Notes: generated by a model not told the origin, from the letters alone. DNA of 64,000 nt from Ligilactobacillus pabuli (GCF_022836475.1 NZ_BQXH01000013.1:1-64000); one strand, 5' to 3'. Numbered from the stretch's first letter, positions 25,553 through 34,664 are shown. Program-made: numbers and translations.

Positions 25553-25595
25553 AAAAGCCGTGTCGTCCTGTAATTCAGGGAACACGGCTTTTTGC
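25553..25595. terminator. bidirectional terminator
   Basis: AAAAGCCGTGT (25553-25563) pairs with ACACGGCTTTT (25582-25592). A and T runs on both sides let it serve the converging genes. Confidence 0.92.
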
Positions 25596-25615
25596 GCTTT
25601 CAAATTTAAGTTGTG

Positions 25616-26485
25616 TTATTTTCGCCAGAGATAATTCATTAACTTCTCGCTGACCTGTGGATTATCAATGTGCAGTCGACTATGCTGCCCCATATTTCTA
25701 CTGATCCGGTATTCCTCGTAGGAACTGACCCTGTCTGCCACCAAGTAGCGTAGGGAACGGACTGACGGCACAGTCACTAAACCATCCGAGTCCGAGCCAT
25801 CTTCTAGATCACCGTAAATATTTAAGATGTGGACTTGACGGGGAAACTTTTCACGGTGCTTTAATAAGCGCTGGTATTCCGGATGAATGATCTTAGGCCG
25901 ACCGTTTTTAGCTAATTTGTTCGCATGGGCAGCGTCATCCCATAAACCAGCCAGTTTACCAGTTAAAGGTTGGTTGGCATGTCCTTTGTTCATAATGCCG
26001 TCATAAGGTCCAGCCAACAACACCATTTTATTGAGTTGCGGCAGTTGCGGAGAAGAGCCCCAGTGCGCAGCGTAATACACCCACGCATAAGCTCCCATCG
26101 AATGGCCCACCACGTTAAATTTTTTCATCCCATATTTCTTTTGGAGGTACTTCACGATCCGCAATAGTCCCTGTGCATAACGAACCTCTCCTACCCGGTT
26201 ATTATCAAATTGAACCAAAATTAACGGGTTGTTCTTCCGTCCGGTCAGTTTGCCTTCCACTTTGAGCTGACCTTCCGGGGTGACATGGATCACCATCGCT
26301 TCAGTCGTGATCCGTTTGGCCACCGCTGTTTTGATCAAAGGCTCTTCTGCATGCAAACTACTCGACCAGCCGTGCATCATGATCGTCGGGGTGGCAGTTT
26401 TTTGATAATGGCTCGTTTCTTCATGACGCTGCTGATACATATAACCAGCCCAAATTAATGCCCCAGTAAAGAAGAGTCCAAGCAT
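25616..26485 (-). CDS. secreted or membrane-anchored alpha/beta hydrolase (DUF915 type)
   Basis: Alpha/beta hydrolase with the DUF915 look common in Lactobacillales: N-terminal hydrophobic segment, TPTIMMHGWSS (oxyanion region), nucleophile elbow VGHSMGAYAW (Ser) at about residue 128, VLLAGPYDGIM, the acid region NIYGDLEDGSDSDGLVT and a late histidine in MGQHSRLHIDNPQV. The ATG at 26485 has no ribosome binding site. The reading frame continues upstream with KGRQWNKIGILA, and GAAAGGAA lies eight bases before an ATT codon at 26527, giving a better signal anchor. The true start may therefore be ATT at 26527 (303 residues). Confidence 0.88.
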   Translation of the reverse strand: MLGLFFTGALIWAGYMYQQRHEETSHYQKTATPTIMMHGWSSSLHAEEPLIKTAVAKRITTEAMVIHVTPEGQLKVEGKLTGRKNNPLILVQFDNNRVGEVRYAQGLLRIVKYLQKKYGMKKFNVVGHSMGAYAWVYYAAHWGSSPQLPQLNKMVLLAGPYDGIMNKGHANQPLTGKLAGLWDDAAHANKLAKNGRPKIIHPEYQRLLKHREKFPRQVHILNIYGDLEDGSDSDGLVTVPSVRSLRYLVADRVSSYEEYRISRNMGQHSRLHIDNPQVSEKLMNYLWRK

Positions 26486-26570
26486 TGCCAGTATTCCAAT
26501 TTTATTCCACTGTCGTCCCTTAATAATAACGTTCGTTCCTTTCCCTCACATTTGCTTTGCTGGTGTACAA

Positions 26571-27593
26571 CTAACTGCTAATGGGCAGTTTATGCCATAG
26601 TGTGGTATTTTTGACCCACTGCATGATCCACGCCAAGAAGATTGGAGCCGCTAAGCCGATCAACAACCGAAAATACCAGTTATCAGTCACCGCTAAAAGC
26701 GTCGTGATGTCAAAAGCAGCACGATGATAAAACATGATCACATCAGTATTTTGTCCAATAAACCGCAGCGGCACAAAGCCCCCTAACCGTTCAACCAACT
26801 CACAAGCGACAAAAATTGCTAAACATATAATCGGTGGAAACAAAAAGGCCTGCCAGCCGGCATGGATATTAGCTGATTTCAGCCACAAGACAAAATCTAA
26901 ATGACCAGTGGCGTATAAACAGATCAGCCCTATTAACAAAGCCGTTCCCAGTGCTCCTAGCAAGAGGTGATAATTCCACTTAATTTTAGGCAAGATCTTG
27001 AAAAAATAATATCCCAGCAACATCCAAAAGACCGCTAATAACGAAATTTGGGCATCCCAGGGAAAGGAGTCATTCCCTAAAAAATGCACGTCCTGCAATA
27101 AAATTCCTCCGAAAAAGCCGCCAATTGCGAGCACAAATTGCCAGAAAACTTTTTTAACATATGAAATTAACAAGGTCGTCAAAAAAATGCTTAACGCATA
27201 GGTCGTGAGATACCAAAAGACACTCAGATAATTATTTAATGTACTCCCGCCGTAAAATAGGCGAACAAAGTATAAAAAGGTGTAATCCCATGATTGTTGC
27301 CGAAAAAAATGGCTTAAAAAGATCAAGATCACTCCATTTAGAAAATATGCCTTTAACAACGGCCGGACCTTTTTAGTTAATAGGTAACTCCACCCCGCTA
27401 GATCTGGAGTGATTTTTTTTAAGAAAAAACCGCCCATCATAAAAAATAGCGGCATGTGCCACCAGTATAAGGCATTATATGTGACATCCAAGGCTTTGCC
27501 AGCAACCCCGTTAATTGCGTGGCCGAAAACAACCGCAATGATGCCAAAACATTTCGCGTAATCGACCCACATAATTCTTTTTTTAGCACCCAT
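26571..27593 (-). CDS. membrane acyltransferase family 3
   Basis: The 340-residue protein has about ten membrane helices. It begins with the acyltransferase-3 signature WVDYAKCFGIIAVVFGHAING (catalytic His in helix 1), followed by YWWHMPLFFMMGGFFLKK. Relatives O-acetylate cell wall polymers or exopolysaccharide. There is no C-terminal SGNH esterase domain, so it is the short form. The target cannot be told from context, since the neighbours are unrelated. Confidence 0.9.
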   Translation of the reverse strand: MGAKKRIMWVDYAKCFGIIAVVFGHAINGVAGKALDVTYNALYWWHMPLFFMMGGFFLKKITPDLAGWSYLLTKKVRPLLKAYFLNGVILIFLSHFFRQQSWDYTFLYFVRLFYGGSTLNNYLSVFWYLTTYALSIFLTTLLISYVKKVFWQFVLAIGGFFGGILLQDVHFLGNDSFPWDAQISLLAVFWMLLGYYFFKILPKIKWNYHLLLGALGTALLIGLICLYATGHLDFVLWLKSANIHAGWQAFLFPPIICLAIFVACELVERLGGFVPLRFIGQNTDVIMFYHRAAFDITTLLAVTDNWYFRLLIGLAAPIFLAWIMQWVKNTTLWHKLPISS

Positions 27594-27751
27594 AAAAGTC
27601 GTTCGTCACCTTCTCAATTCAAACTGATGCTTAATTTTTGCGCCTAATTAAGCACTATCTCTTATTAAAATAGCTCATTTTGCTCAAAAAAACTAATAAT
27701 CGCAACTGACTTCACCGAAGTTCAAGAAAAATTTAAAAATTTATTTACTAA

Positions 27752-27788
27752 AAAAGACCTGGCTGTCAAATTAACAGTCAAAGTCTTT
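27752..27788 (-). terminator. terminator of the arsR-czcD operon
   Basis: On the minus strand AAGACTTTGACTGT pairs imperfectly with ACAGCCAGGTCTT, followed by six T residues. Confidence 0.8.
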
Positions 27789-27799
27789 CAGGTACTTCG

Positions 27800-28690
27800 C
27801 TAAATTTTAGCTTCGCAATGTTGTTTGTCACAGGTTTCCAACTGAATCGTGACGTGTCCGATTGCAAACTCTTGCGAAATCCCCGTGGTAATTTGGTCCA
27901 GAGTTGCAAAGTAATCGGCTTGAGTATCAATTTCTAAATGCGCTGTCAGAGCCGTTTCGGTCGTGGACAACGGCCAAATGTGCAAGTCGTTAATGGCTTT
28001 AACTTGCTTAAAGCTGAGTAAATATTTTTCAATAGCGCTGCTTTCTAACCCGCGCGGTACAGCATTGGTCGACATTTCAAATGATTCTTTCAAGACATTC
28101 CAAGATTCATATAAAATAAAGGCTGCTGCCACGATTGAGATCACGGGGTCCAACCAGCCCCACTGTGTCAAACTGATCACGAGTCCGGCCACAAAGACAG
28201 CCACACTCAATAAAGTGTCCCCAAAGAAATGCCAGAAATTCGCCCGGTCATTTAATTCTTGACTGCCATTCATCAATACAGCAGTGAGTCCGTTGATCAA
28301 GACCCCGCTCAAAGCAACGACAGCGACTAACCAGCCCACGGGATGATCACTGTTGCTTTGTGTCGTCAAGCGCAAGACCGATTCCCAAATGACTGCTGCC
28401 AAACTAATGAACAGAATCAATGAATTGACCAGAGCTGACATGATAGTGGTGTTATAAAAGCCGTAAGTGTGACGCTTTGTTGGTTTCTTTTGCAGTAAAT
28501 AAATCGCAATCAAGGAGATCACCAGTGATAAAACGTCCGCTAAATTATGCACTGCATCAGTTACTAACGCCATCGAATTTGCGATACCGGCAAAAATAAA
28601 TTCAATGACAATAAAAACTAGGTTGATCAAGATCCCGATTTGATACTTTTTACTATTATTTTTAGTGTGGTGTTGTTCTAATTCGCTCAC
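27800..28690 (-). CDS. czcD: cation diffusion facilitator (CzcD-like Zn/Cd/Co efflux)
   Basis: The 296-residue CDF transporter has six membrane helices. Metal-site residues are visible in helix 2 (ALVTDAVHNLADV: D, H, D) and helix 5 (NFWHFFGDTLLSV: H, D), the Zn-selective pattern. The C-terminal cytoplasmic domain has the LHIWPLS and ALTAHLEID strands, and the tail CDKQHCEAKI offers extra thiol/His ligands. The start is a GTG with GGGGGAAG upstream. The gene lies 30 bp behind an ArsR-family regulator, which points to metal-induced efflux. Confidence 0.94.
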   Translation of the reverse strand: MSELEQHHTKNNSKKYQIGILINLVFIVIEFIFAGIANSMALVTDAVHNLADVLSLVISLIAIYLLQKKPTKRHTYGFYNTTIMSALVNSLILFISLAAVIWESVLRLTTQSNSDHPVGWLVAVVALSGVLINGLTAVLMNGSQELNDRANFWHFFGDTLLSVAVFVAGLVISLTQWGWLDPVISIVAAAFILYESWNVLKESFEMSTNAVPRGLESSAIEKYLLSFKQVKAINDLHIWPLSTTETALTAHLEIDTQADYFATLDQITTGISQEFAIGHVTIQLETCDKQHCEAKI

Positions 28691-28720
28691 GCTGCTTCCC
28701 CCTCACTACAAGTTAACTCG

Positions 28721-29023
28721 CTATTTTAGATGGCGAACGTGTTCCATCACGCTATCTAAAATACTCAAAACATGACGGTCATCTAATTGATAAAAAACCT
28801 GCTTACCGATCCGTTCACTAGCTACCAAATGGTGCTGACGTAAAGCTGCCAGCTGATGTGAAACAACTGACTGTTCTAAGTCTAACCCTTCTGCCAAAGT
28901 AGAAACGTTTTGTTCCCCGTCTTCTAACGCATACAGCAATCTCATTCTGACTGGATTACTTAGTGCTTTAAAAATAGTTTGTGCCTGAACAGTATCTGCT
29001 TCAGTTATTTTGTTAATTTTCAT
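28721..29023 (-). CDS. ArsR/SmtB-family metal-sensing repressor
   Basis: The 100-residue winged-helix repressor has FKALSNPVRMRLLYALEDGEQNVSTLAEGLDLEQSVVSHQLAALRQHHLV followed by a beta wing. The C-terminal helix carries DDRHVLSILDSVMEHVRH, which has the D..H..H/E alpha-5 metal ligands typical of zinc sensors such as CzrA and SmtB. It should repress the czcD operon until Zn or Co rises. AT-rich imperfect inverted repeats at about 29045-29090 (ATATGT, ACATAT, CATATG) are the likely operator. Confidence 0.92.
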   Translation of the reverse strand: MKINKITEADTVQAQTIFKALSNPVRMRLLYALEDGEQNVSTLAEGLDLEQSVVSHQLAALRQHHLVASERIGKQVFYQLDDRHVLSILDSVMEHVRHLK

Positions 29024-29044
29024 TGGCTATCTCCACATTATTTA

Positions 29045-29090
29045 ATACATGTTATATGTTACATATATCATATGAAACGTATTCAAAAAA
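29045..29090. promoter_or_regulatory. probable operator/promoter of arsR-czcD
   Basis: A stretch with ATGTTATATGTTACAT and CATATATCATATG lies directly upstream of the repressor gene. SmtB/CzrA proteins bind imperfect AT-rich 12-2-12 repeats of this kind. The exact half-sites are uncertain. Confidence 0.5.
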
Positions 29091-29127
29091 GTCAAGTAAA
29101 GTGACTTCTTCCTAAAAAACTAACAGA

Positions 29128-29163
29128 AAAAGAGCTGGCAACTCTTTCCGCTTGCCAGCTCTT
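29128..29163 (-). terminator. terminator of the BNR-repeat protein gene
   Basis: A perfect 12-bp stem (29130-29141 with 29152-29163) is followed on the minus strand by TTTTTC. Confidence 0.92.
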
Positions 29164-29175
29164 CATTTACTCCCA

Positions 29176-30630
29176 TTACTTTTCACTAATTTTAACAAAC
29201 TGCCAAGTTTCACCCTGGTCAGTCGAACGATAAACGGCCTGCGCTCGTCCACCCTGGTAATCGCCCTGCTCGCCTTGGCCAACCTTCATTTGTAAGCCAT
29301 TCTTAGTTTTAACCGGCATTTCCGGAGCAATAAATATTGCAGTCTCCTCCTGTCCAACCTTGACCTTGTGGACCGGATAAGTCACTTGTTTAAAAGTGTG
29401 CCCACCATCGCTGGTTCGATAAAGTTTCGAGCTTGTTCCCGCATTTTGCATGATCCCAATAAAACCTAATGACGGCGATAAAAACTTGACCGCTAAAGCC
29501 ACGCCGCCTTCACCATGAAAAGGATCATCATTTAAAATTTGCCAATTCTTTCCACCATTATTAGTCGTCCGCAGCTCATAGTAATATGTTCCTAGCGCCG
29601 CGTTAACACTTTTCAACCGATAGCCATCGTGTGCATTTCTAAAGAACTGTACCTCATTTTGACCTAAGCCGGCTGTGCGCTGTTCCGTTGCGCTTTTTTG
29701 CGGCGGGCTAACTTTAAGGGCCGAATCATAGAAACGAACTAATGGTACATCAGTCTGTCCCTCAGCGTAAACAGCCACATTATACTGCCAGTTACCGCTA
29801 ACCGAACTGCTTGAGTCGCTGTCTGCCGCATTAAGATCCACCAGGGACTGCTCGGTGTTTAATTCACTGGCACCCCCGTAGAAAATATCATAGCTCCGAT
29901 AGTTCTGCGCGGTCACAGTCTGCGCTAATTGCTCAGTCCGCATCAATTTAAAGAACGGTGCTAATAGATTTTGCCGGCGCATGTTTTTGGCTGAGACTCC
30001 CGTCCGACTGCGTTCAATGGTCATTTTTTCGCCATGAGCGGCAGGATAGTTGATCAGATAGCTGACATTCCCGCCTTTTTTTCGGTGTCCAAAAACATAA
30101 CCTGTAATTGCCTGGATCTGCCCAGAACGGTTAATCGTGACTTTCAGCGGAGCATCAGGTGAAACGTACAGTTTGACAGGGACGTCCGTTTGTTTGCGCA
30201 AACTAGCTGTGAGTCCGTCTAAACCAGTCTGAAACACATTTTTCTGTTTCAGTTCCACCCCACGGACATTTACGATCCGGTTGACCCGATAATTCAAATG
30301 TGTGCCGATTTTAGTCGCACTTTGGGATAGTTCAAGCCCCAAGATCAAAGAGAGCAAGACAAACAAACTTGGACCCGCCCAATTCCAATTGCGACGCCAG
30401 TTAGTTGTGTCAGCATGACCTGTTTGCTTTTTCCATGCCGAATAATGTGCGAAGCACCACACAAACCAGCCCAATAAAATAACTGCTAGTCCAAGTACAT
30501 AAGGCAGTTTGGTCCGCAAGTTACCTGAATTTGCAATGTTAACTAGTAGCCAGCACAAAACTGCCCACATTATGATTACAAGTGGGGAAAACAACTTTCC
30601 CCAAAATAAATATTTCTCTTTCTGTTTCAT
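29176..30630 (-). CDS. membrane protein with C-terminal BNR/Asp-box repeats
   Basis: The 484-residue protein has two N-terminal membrane helices (about 13-30 and 43-60) and a third at about 88-105. A large, probably extracytoplasmic part ends in a beta-propeller-like region. Three Asp-box repeats (consensus S/T-x-D/N-x-G-x-x-W/F) are visible: TTNNGGKNW, RTSDGGHTF and RSTDQGETW. Such repeats occur in sialidases and in YCF48-like assembly factors, but no sialidase catalytic residues are seen. Function unknown. It lies 22 bp behind nnrE and is probably cotranscribed. Confidence 0.8.
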   Translation of the reverse strand: MKQKEKYLFWGKLFSPLVIIMWAVLCWLLVNIANSGNLRTKLPYVLGLAVILLGWFVWCFAHYSAWKKQTGHADTTNWRRNWNWAGPSLFVLLSLILGLELSQSATKIGTHLNYRVNRIVNVRGVELKQKNVFQTGLDGLTASLRKQTDVPVKLYVSPDAPLKVTINRSGQIQAITGYVFGHRKKGGNVSYLINYPAAHGEKMTIERSRTGVSAKNMRRQNLLAPFFKLMRTEQLAQTVTAQNYRSYDIFYGGASELNTEQSLVDLNAADSDSSSSVSGNWQYNVAVYAEGQTDVPLVRFYDSALKVSPPQKSATEQRTAGLGQNEVQFFRNAHDGYRLKSVNAALGTYYYELRTTNNGGKNWQILNDDPFHGEGGVALAVKFLSPSLGFIGIMQNAGTSSKLYRTSDGGHTFKQVTYPVHKVKVGQEETAIFIAPEMPVKTKNGLQMKVGQGEQGDYQGGRAQAVYRSTDQGETWQFVKISEK

Positions 30631-30652
30631 TTTTCCTCGTCTGTCAGTTCAT

Positions 30653-31297
30653 TTATTCCTCATAACGATCATTGAGGTAAATTCCAATATCTGCCACTAA
30701 AATGGTACCCGTAAACCGTGCTGCACCTGGTTGAACCATTCCAGTCTTAACGTAAGCCACGGTGGTCGTGCTAATCGCCTGAATCGTTGCTCCAAGCGGT
30801 TGCCCACTATCACCATTGAGCCCAGAAGGTATATCAATTGCATGAATTGAACTACCAGAAGCATTTGCCCGTTGAATAACTTGAGCAAAATCACCCGCAA
30901 CTTGGCGTGACAATCCACTGCCAAATAAACCATCTACAATGGTTGAGTATTGACTAAAATCGACCGTTAACGGAACTTCTGGAATTTGATAATATTCACA
31001 GATTTCTAGTTGCTTGGTCATTTGTGGACTACGATGCTCCGTTTTTCCGACTAGCAAAAGACTAACCGCAAAACCGTGAGTGTGTAACAACCGTGCGACC
31101 GCTAAGGCATCACCGCCATTATTACCAGTCCCAACTAAGACTAGGACTCGTTTCAGATTGAAGCGTTCATCAGCCAAAAGATTGTCATAAATCGCTAATG
31201 CCGCCCGTTCCATTAAAACTAACGAAGGGATCCCTACTTCTTCAATTGTCTTTTGGTCTAACTGTCGCGCTTGTTCCACTGAAATTACCGTTGCCAT
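30653..31297 (-). CDS. nnrE: NAD(P)H-hydrate epimerase (YjeF N-terminal domain)
   Basis: The 214-residue stand-alone YjeF_N protein epimerises damaged R-NAD(P)HX to the S-form for repair by a dehydratase. Motifs: MERAALAIYDNL, VGTGNNGGDALAVARLL (phosphate loop), VDGLFGSGLSRQ and IDIPSGLNGDSGQPLG with the catalytic Asp/Gly region. The dehydratase partner (NnrD) is not in the window. AAAGGAGG fixes the start. Confidence 0.94.
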   Translation of the reverse strand: MATVISVEQARQLDQKTIEEVGIPSLVLMERAALAIYDNLLADERFNLKRVLVLVGTGNNGGDALAVARLLHTHGFAVSLLLVGKTEHRSPQMTKQLEICEYYQIPEVPLTVDFSQYSTIVDGLFGSGLSRQVAGDFAQVIQRANASGSSIHAIDIPSGLNGDSGQPLGATIQAISTTTVAYVKTGMVQPGAARFTGTILVADIGIYLNDRYEE

Positions 31298-31354
31298 TGA
31301 CTTTTCCTCCTTAGATAAGAACTTTCACTTGTATCATAACACTTTAGCCATTAT

Positions 31355-31387
31355 AAAAGGACAAGTCACACAACGACTTGTCCTTTT
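31355..31387. terminator. bidirectional terminator after the GTPase gene
   Basis: Perfect 12-bp stem AAAAGGACAAGT/ACTTGTCCTTTT. It ends the GTPase transcript on the minus strand. Confidence 0.93.
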
Positions 31388-31430
31388 AACTTATTTGATG
31401 GAAAAATGATTTTTAACACTTATCCTCGAA

Positions 31431-32570
31431 TTACTTTGCAGTCATTTTAGGGAGATATTTAGGAAATAATGAAATCAGGATCTCAGTTATTTCGTCAGGC
31501 GTAGTAGATGAAAGATTTACTTTTCCATCCAACACTAACTCCATCAACTCAATATAAGCTCTTCCTAAAGCTCCTGTAATTATCATGCCAACTCCACCGG
31601 AAATTAACCCCCCGCCAATGCTTCCTAAGCCTGGTATAAGCTTTAATAAATTGCTAGATAGGCTTTTTCCCAAAATTAACGATCCATATACGCCTAATAA
31701 ACTAGAAATAACAGTTTCTATTTGGTTCTTATGAATATCTACACCATAGATTGATGTTATTTTTCCAATCATCGCAGTCTGAGCTGCCATCATCATTGGT
31801 CCATCTGCTCCATCTACGGGAACAAAACCAACACCAAAGTTAGCTGCCATGGATGTATTGACGACTTTGATAGCTTCTTTCCTCTTCAACTCGTATGAAG
31901 CAGCTTGTGAATGAACAAAAGACGTTTTAATTTCTTCTGGTAGTACTTTGAAAGTTTCATTAATCAGTTCATCAATTCCAAAAGCCTGTTTTGTTTCTGA
32001 GTCCTCCGCTAATGTAACAACTACATTCTCTATATCTGGAACTAGTTCTAAGATACTTTGCTTTAACTTTTGAGCCTCAACATTATCAAAACTTTTAGTT
32101 AAAACTATAATCACAGGTATCTCATGTTTTATGATCCACTTGATGAGATCAATTTCTGGTTCTTCGATTCTAGCACTGTTGCCTGATATCGCATACCACA
32201 CAACGTGAATATCATCGTCATCTTGCTTGGTTTTCTGGACATTATGAATAAGCTTTTTCACTTCATTTTTAGAAACTGCTTTCCCAATAGAATGAATATC
32301 CATTTTAACTGATTTTAATTCAAGTCCTATAGTGTCATATATATGAACAGGAAAACCATCTTTTGAAATTAAACTAATTTTATCTGTAATTGGTAATCCA
32401 ACACCAGTATCGCTTAACTTATCTCCAAAAATTGCATTAATTAACGTTGACTTTCCAACACCACTCTTCCCGCTAATTAGTATATTTAAGTCTTTTAAAT
32501 TCTCATTTTCTTCTTGTATACTATTAAAAGTATCCTGAAATAATTTCTGGTATTGTGTAGATTTTTCCAT
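31431..32570 (-). CDS. GTPase with C-terminal hydrophobic DUF697-like domain
   Basis: The 379-residue protein has an Era/TrmE-type G domain at about 25-190: G1 GKSGVGKSTLINAIFG, G3 YDTIGLE and G4 VLTKS (TKxD weakened to TKS). The C-terminal half has the PVDGADGPMMMAAQTAMIGKI segment and a glycine-rich helical hairpin (LIPGLGSIGGGLISGGVG), as in DUF697 proteins thought to touch membranes. It is noticeably more AT-rich than its neighbours and stands alone, which suggests horizontal acquisition. Role unknown; a stress or defence function would be speculation. GGAGGT precedes the start. Confidence 0.85.
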   Translation of the reverse strand: MEKSTQYQKLFQDTFNSIQEENENLKDLNILISGKSGVGKSTLINAIFGDKLSDTGVGLPITDKISLISKDGFPVHIYDTIGLELKSVKMDIHSIGKAVSKNEVKKLIHNVQKTKQDDDDIHVVWYAISGNSARIEEPEIDLIKWIIKHEIPVIIVLTKSFDNVEAQKLKQSILELVPDIENVVVTLAEDSETKQAFGIDELINETFKVLPEEIKTSFVHSQAASYELKRKEAIKVVNTSMAANFGVGFVPVDGADGPMMMAAQTAMIGKITSIYGVDIHKNQIETVISSLLGVYGSLILGKSLSSNLLKLIPGLGSIGGGLISGGVGMIITGALGRAYIELMELVLDGKVNLSSTTPDEITEILISLFPKYLPKMTAK

Positions 32571-32810
32571 CCTACCTTACCTCCAGTAAGCAAATTACTA
32601 TCTTCTATATAGCACTCTTAAATCACATCTCAGCGCTAATTATACCATCATTTCAGGATACATTGACATCTATAATACAAATACACCTTAGACATTTTGA
32701 TCCTCAATGAATTAAAACATACACAAAATTTATTATTATACGTCCAAAAATCGGGGGTTGGGTCCTTGATTTTCTAGTTGTTTATAAGAGTATTCAACCA
32801 TAATAACTAA

Positions 32811-32871
32811 AAAGCAAAGTCTAAGTCGAACCTTCTTTTAGAAGACTTTCAAACTTAAACTTTGCTTTTTG
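32811..32871 (-). terminator. terminator of the pepD transcript
   Basis: AAAAGCAAAGT (32810-32820) pairs with ACTTTGCTTTTT (32859-32870), with more pairing inside; the T run is on the minus strand. It lies about 390 nt beyond the pepD stop codon. Confidence 0.75.
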
Positions 32872-32959
32872 AATTTAATATTTAAACCAGACTTTTAATG
32901 CGGTTTACTTTCTACCAACAAATTCCAACCACACCTTTTAACGGAATGAAGCAAAATGT

Positions 32960-33075
32960 TGGACGTTAGCCATGTCAAGAATTCTCTGCGAATTACTGCG
33001 GCTTAGCGTTTAGCTTAGTCGCAGTTTGAGGCTGAAAGGATGGAGACTATGGCTCCGTCCGGTTCCATGGCTATT
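32960..33075 (+). ncRNA. candidate structured RNA, about 110 nt
   Basis: A closing stem TAGCCATG (32967-32974) with CATGGCTA (33066-33073) encloses two further stems: ACTGCG/CGCAGT (32995-33025) and GGATGGAG/CTCCGTCC (33038-33060, one U-G pair that is valid only on the plus strand). No promoter or terminator of its own is evident, so it may instead be a remnant of a mobile element. Confidence 0.4.
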
Positions 33076-33139
33076 AATGTACAAAATTTTGTGAAATGAA
33101 GTGGATACAATAAACACCCCTTAAGCACATCTAGCATTT

Positions 33140-33258
33140 TAGTCAAGCTCCAAAACTCAGAAGATCCTGCCTAATAAACAAGGCTAACCAATGCCAAATA
33201 CGCATTAGTTAGCCCTGCTCCTTATCTCATCTACTAACCGAGTTTCTCCACTCTGTGA
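33140..33258 (-). repeat. nested-stem repeat element, type C arms (locus 7)
   Basis: Sense with pepD, starting three bases beyond its stop codon. The right arm TCTTCTGAGTTTT matches left-arm AAACTCGG, while the P2 part (TAGATGA) is partly decayed. The inner hairpin GGGCTAACTAATGC pairs with GCATTGGTTAGCC. Confidence 0.88.
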
Positions 33259-33260
33259 TT

Positions 33261-34664
33261 TTAGTCCAGCAATGAGAATTTCAGTTTCATCCGTGCTGAA
33301 CCGACATTGACCATCTTACCCAGCAATTTCTTGCTTTCCTTGATGTAAATGTCAGCCATTTCTTGGTTAGCTTTCATCGATAATTCATCAATGTCTTTTG
33401 CATCAACAGCTTCTTTGGTGACCCGAGCAATAATTGCACGGCACTGTGCTTGAGTTGTTTGTTCGAAGTCTGATTCAAGGTCACTGTACAGTGAGTAATT
33501 TGTGTCTCCGAATGTCCCCAATGTCCGTGATAACCAGTAAGCTGTATTAGGATCATATTCTTTAGTAGCGTCCTTAAATGAAGCTGGTGTATCAGTAATG
33601 TTGATCAAGAATGGTACAAATGAGTTAAACGTATTTGGTCCAAAACCTAACCAGTGAATTGCTGCGACGGCTTCAGGAACGTTATTTCTAATTTGCAAGA
33701 TATGACTTTCTTCGTTCCGGTTGATACCAACTGGACGGAATAAGGTCTTGTCTTCCAATTCGCCTTCACCGTAACGGTCAAAGACAGTGTTTTGGTAATG
33801 AGAACTCATTGCCCACTTGAAGTCTTCGATTGCTAACTTGCGGTCTGCATGGCAGATAAATGGCAAGTCTTGGTCTTGAGGATCTTGTTCAACACTTGGT
33901 GTAAAGTATGATTGGATATACCATGCACGAGGATCGTTGTAACGAGTATCCTTGATTGTTGCTGAACCAAAGATGTGACGGAAGTTGTAGCCTTCATCAT
34001 CTGGGTTCATAAAGTTATCATTGATCAAGTCTTCCAAGTCTGCAGAATACATTGTATCTGCTGAACCAAAGTCAAAGTGATCGATGTTTAAGCGGTTTGG
34101 TGCTACCACGTATGCATCATCTGGAATACGAATTGCAGCCCAATGATGACCACCATAAGTTTCTAGATACCAAACTTCATCCTTATCAGAAAAGGCCATC
34201 CCATTTGATTCGTAAGTCCCGTATTGAGTTAACAAATCGCCCATTCTTTGGACACCTTCACGGGCAGAATGAATGTAAGGCAAAACGAGCGTTGGCATGT
34301 CTTCTTCACCAAAACCATCCTTAACTAATGGGTCAACCGCTAAAATGCGTGAGTTAGTTGTGATTGTTTCAGTTGATGACATCCCAATATTTTCACTGTT
34401 AATGCCGGCGCCAGCCCAGATACCATGTGAGTTATCTGAGTCAGGTGTAGCTGTGTAACGTAGTGGATTGTCAGGTAAGTCGATTTCAAATTTTGACAAC
34501 TTGGCAGAATAATGTTTTGGTTGATCCTGTGGTTCAACCACGATAAACTTTTGTGGTTCTGCAGCATCACTGTGGTCTTCTGTCCGAGCCACTAAAGTTG
34601 AGCCGTCGATCGTTGCTTTTTTACCAGCAAGAATTGTTGTACATGAAGAAATAATTTTATCCAT
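33261..34664 (-). CDS. pepD: dipeptidase, C69 family (PepD)
   Basis: The 467-residue Ntn-hydrolase cleaves dipeptides in the cytoplasm. The catalytic cysteine is near the N-terminus in SSCTTILAGKKATIDGS, followed by LVARTEDHSDA, as in lactobacillar PepD enzymes. Other conserved blocks are GMSSTETITTN, VQRMGDLLTQYGTYESNGMAF and VWYLETYGGHHWAAIRIPDD. AAAAGGAG precedes the ATG. The last codons (LLD) and stop run straight into a repeat element whose terminal GACTAAAATCACAGAG resembles a head-to-tail element junction. Confidence 0.96.
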   Translation of the reverse strand: MDKIISSCTTILAGKKATIDGSTLVARTEDHSDAAEPQKFIVVEPQDQPKHYSAKLSKFEIDLPDNPLRYTATPDSDNSHGIWAGAGINSENIGMSSTETITTNSRILAVDPLVKDGFGEEDMPTLVLPYIHSAREGVQRMGDLLTQYGTYESNGMAFSDKDEVWYLETYGGHHWAAIRIPDDAYVVAPNRLNIDHFDFGSADTMYSADLEDLINDNFMNPDDEGYNFRHIFGSATIKDTRYNDPRAWYIQSYFTPSVEQDPQDQDLPFICHADRKLAIEDFKWAMSSHYQNTVFDRYGEGELEDKTLFRPVGINRNEESHILQIRNNVPEAVAAIHWLGFGPNTFNSFVPFLINITDTPASFKDATKEYDPNTAYWLSRTLGTFGDTNYSLYSDLESDFEQTTQAQCRAIIARVTKEAVDAKDIDELSMKANQEMADIYIKESKKLLGKMVNVGSARMKLKFSLLD

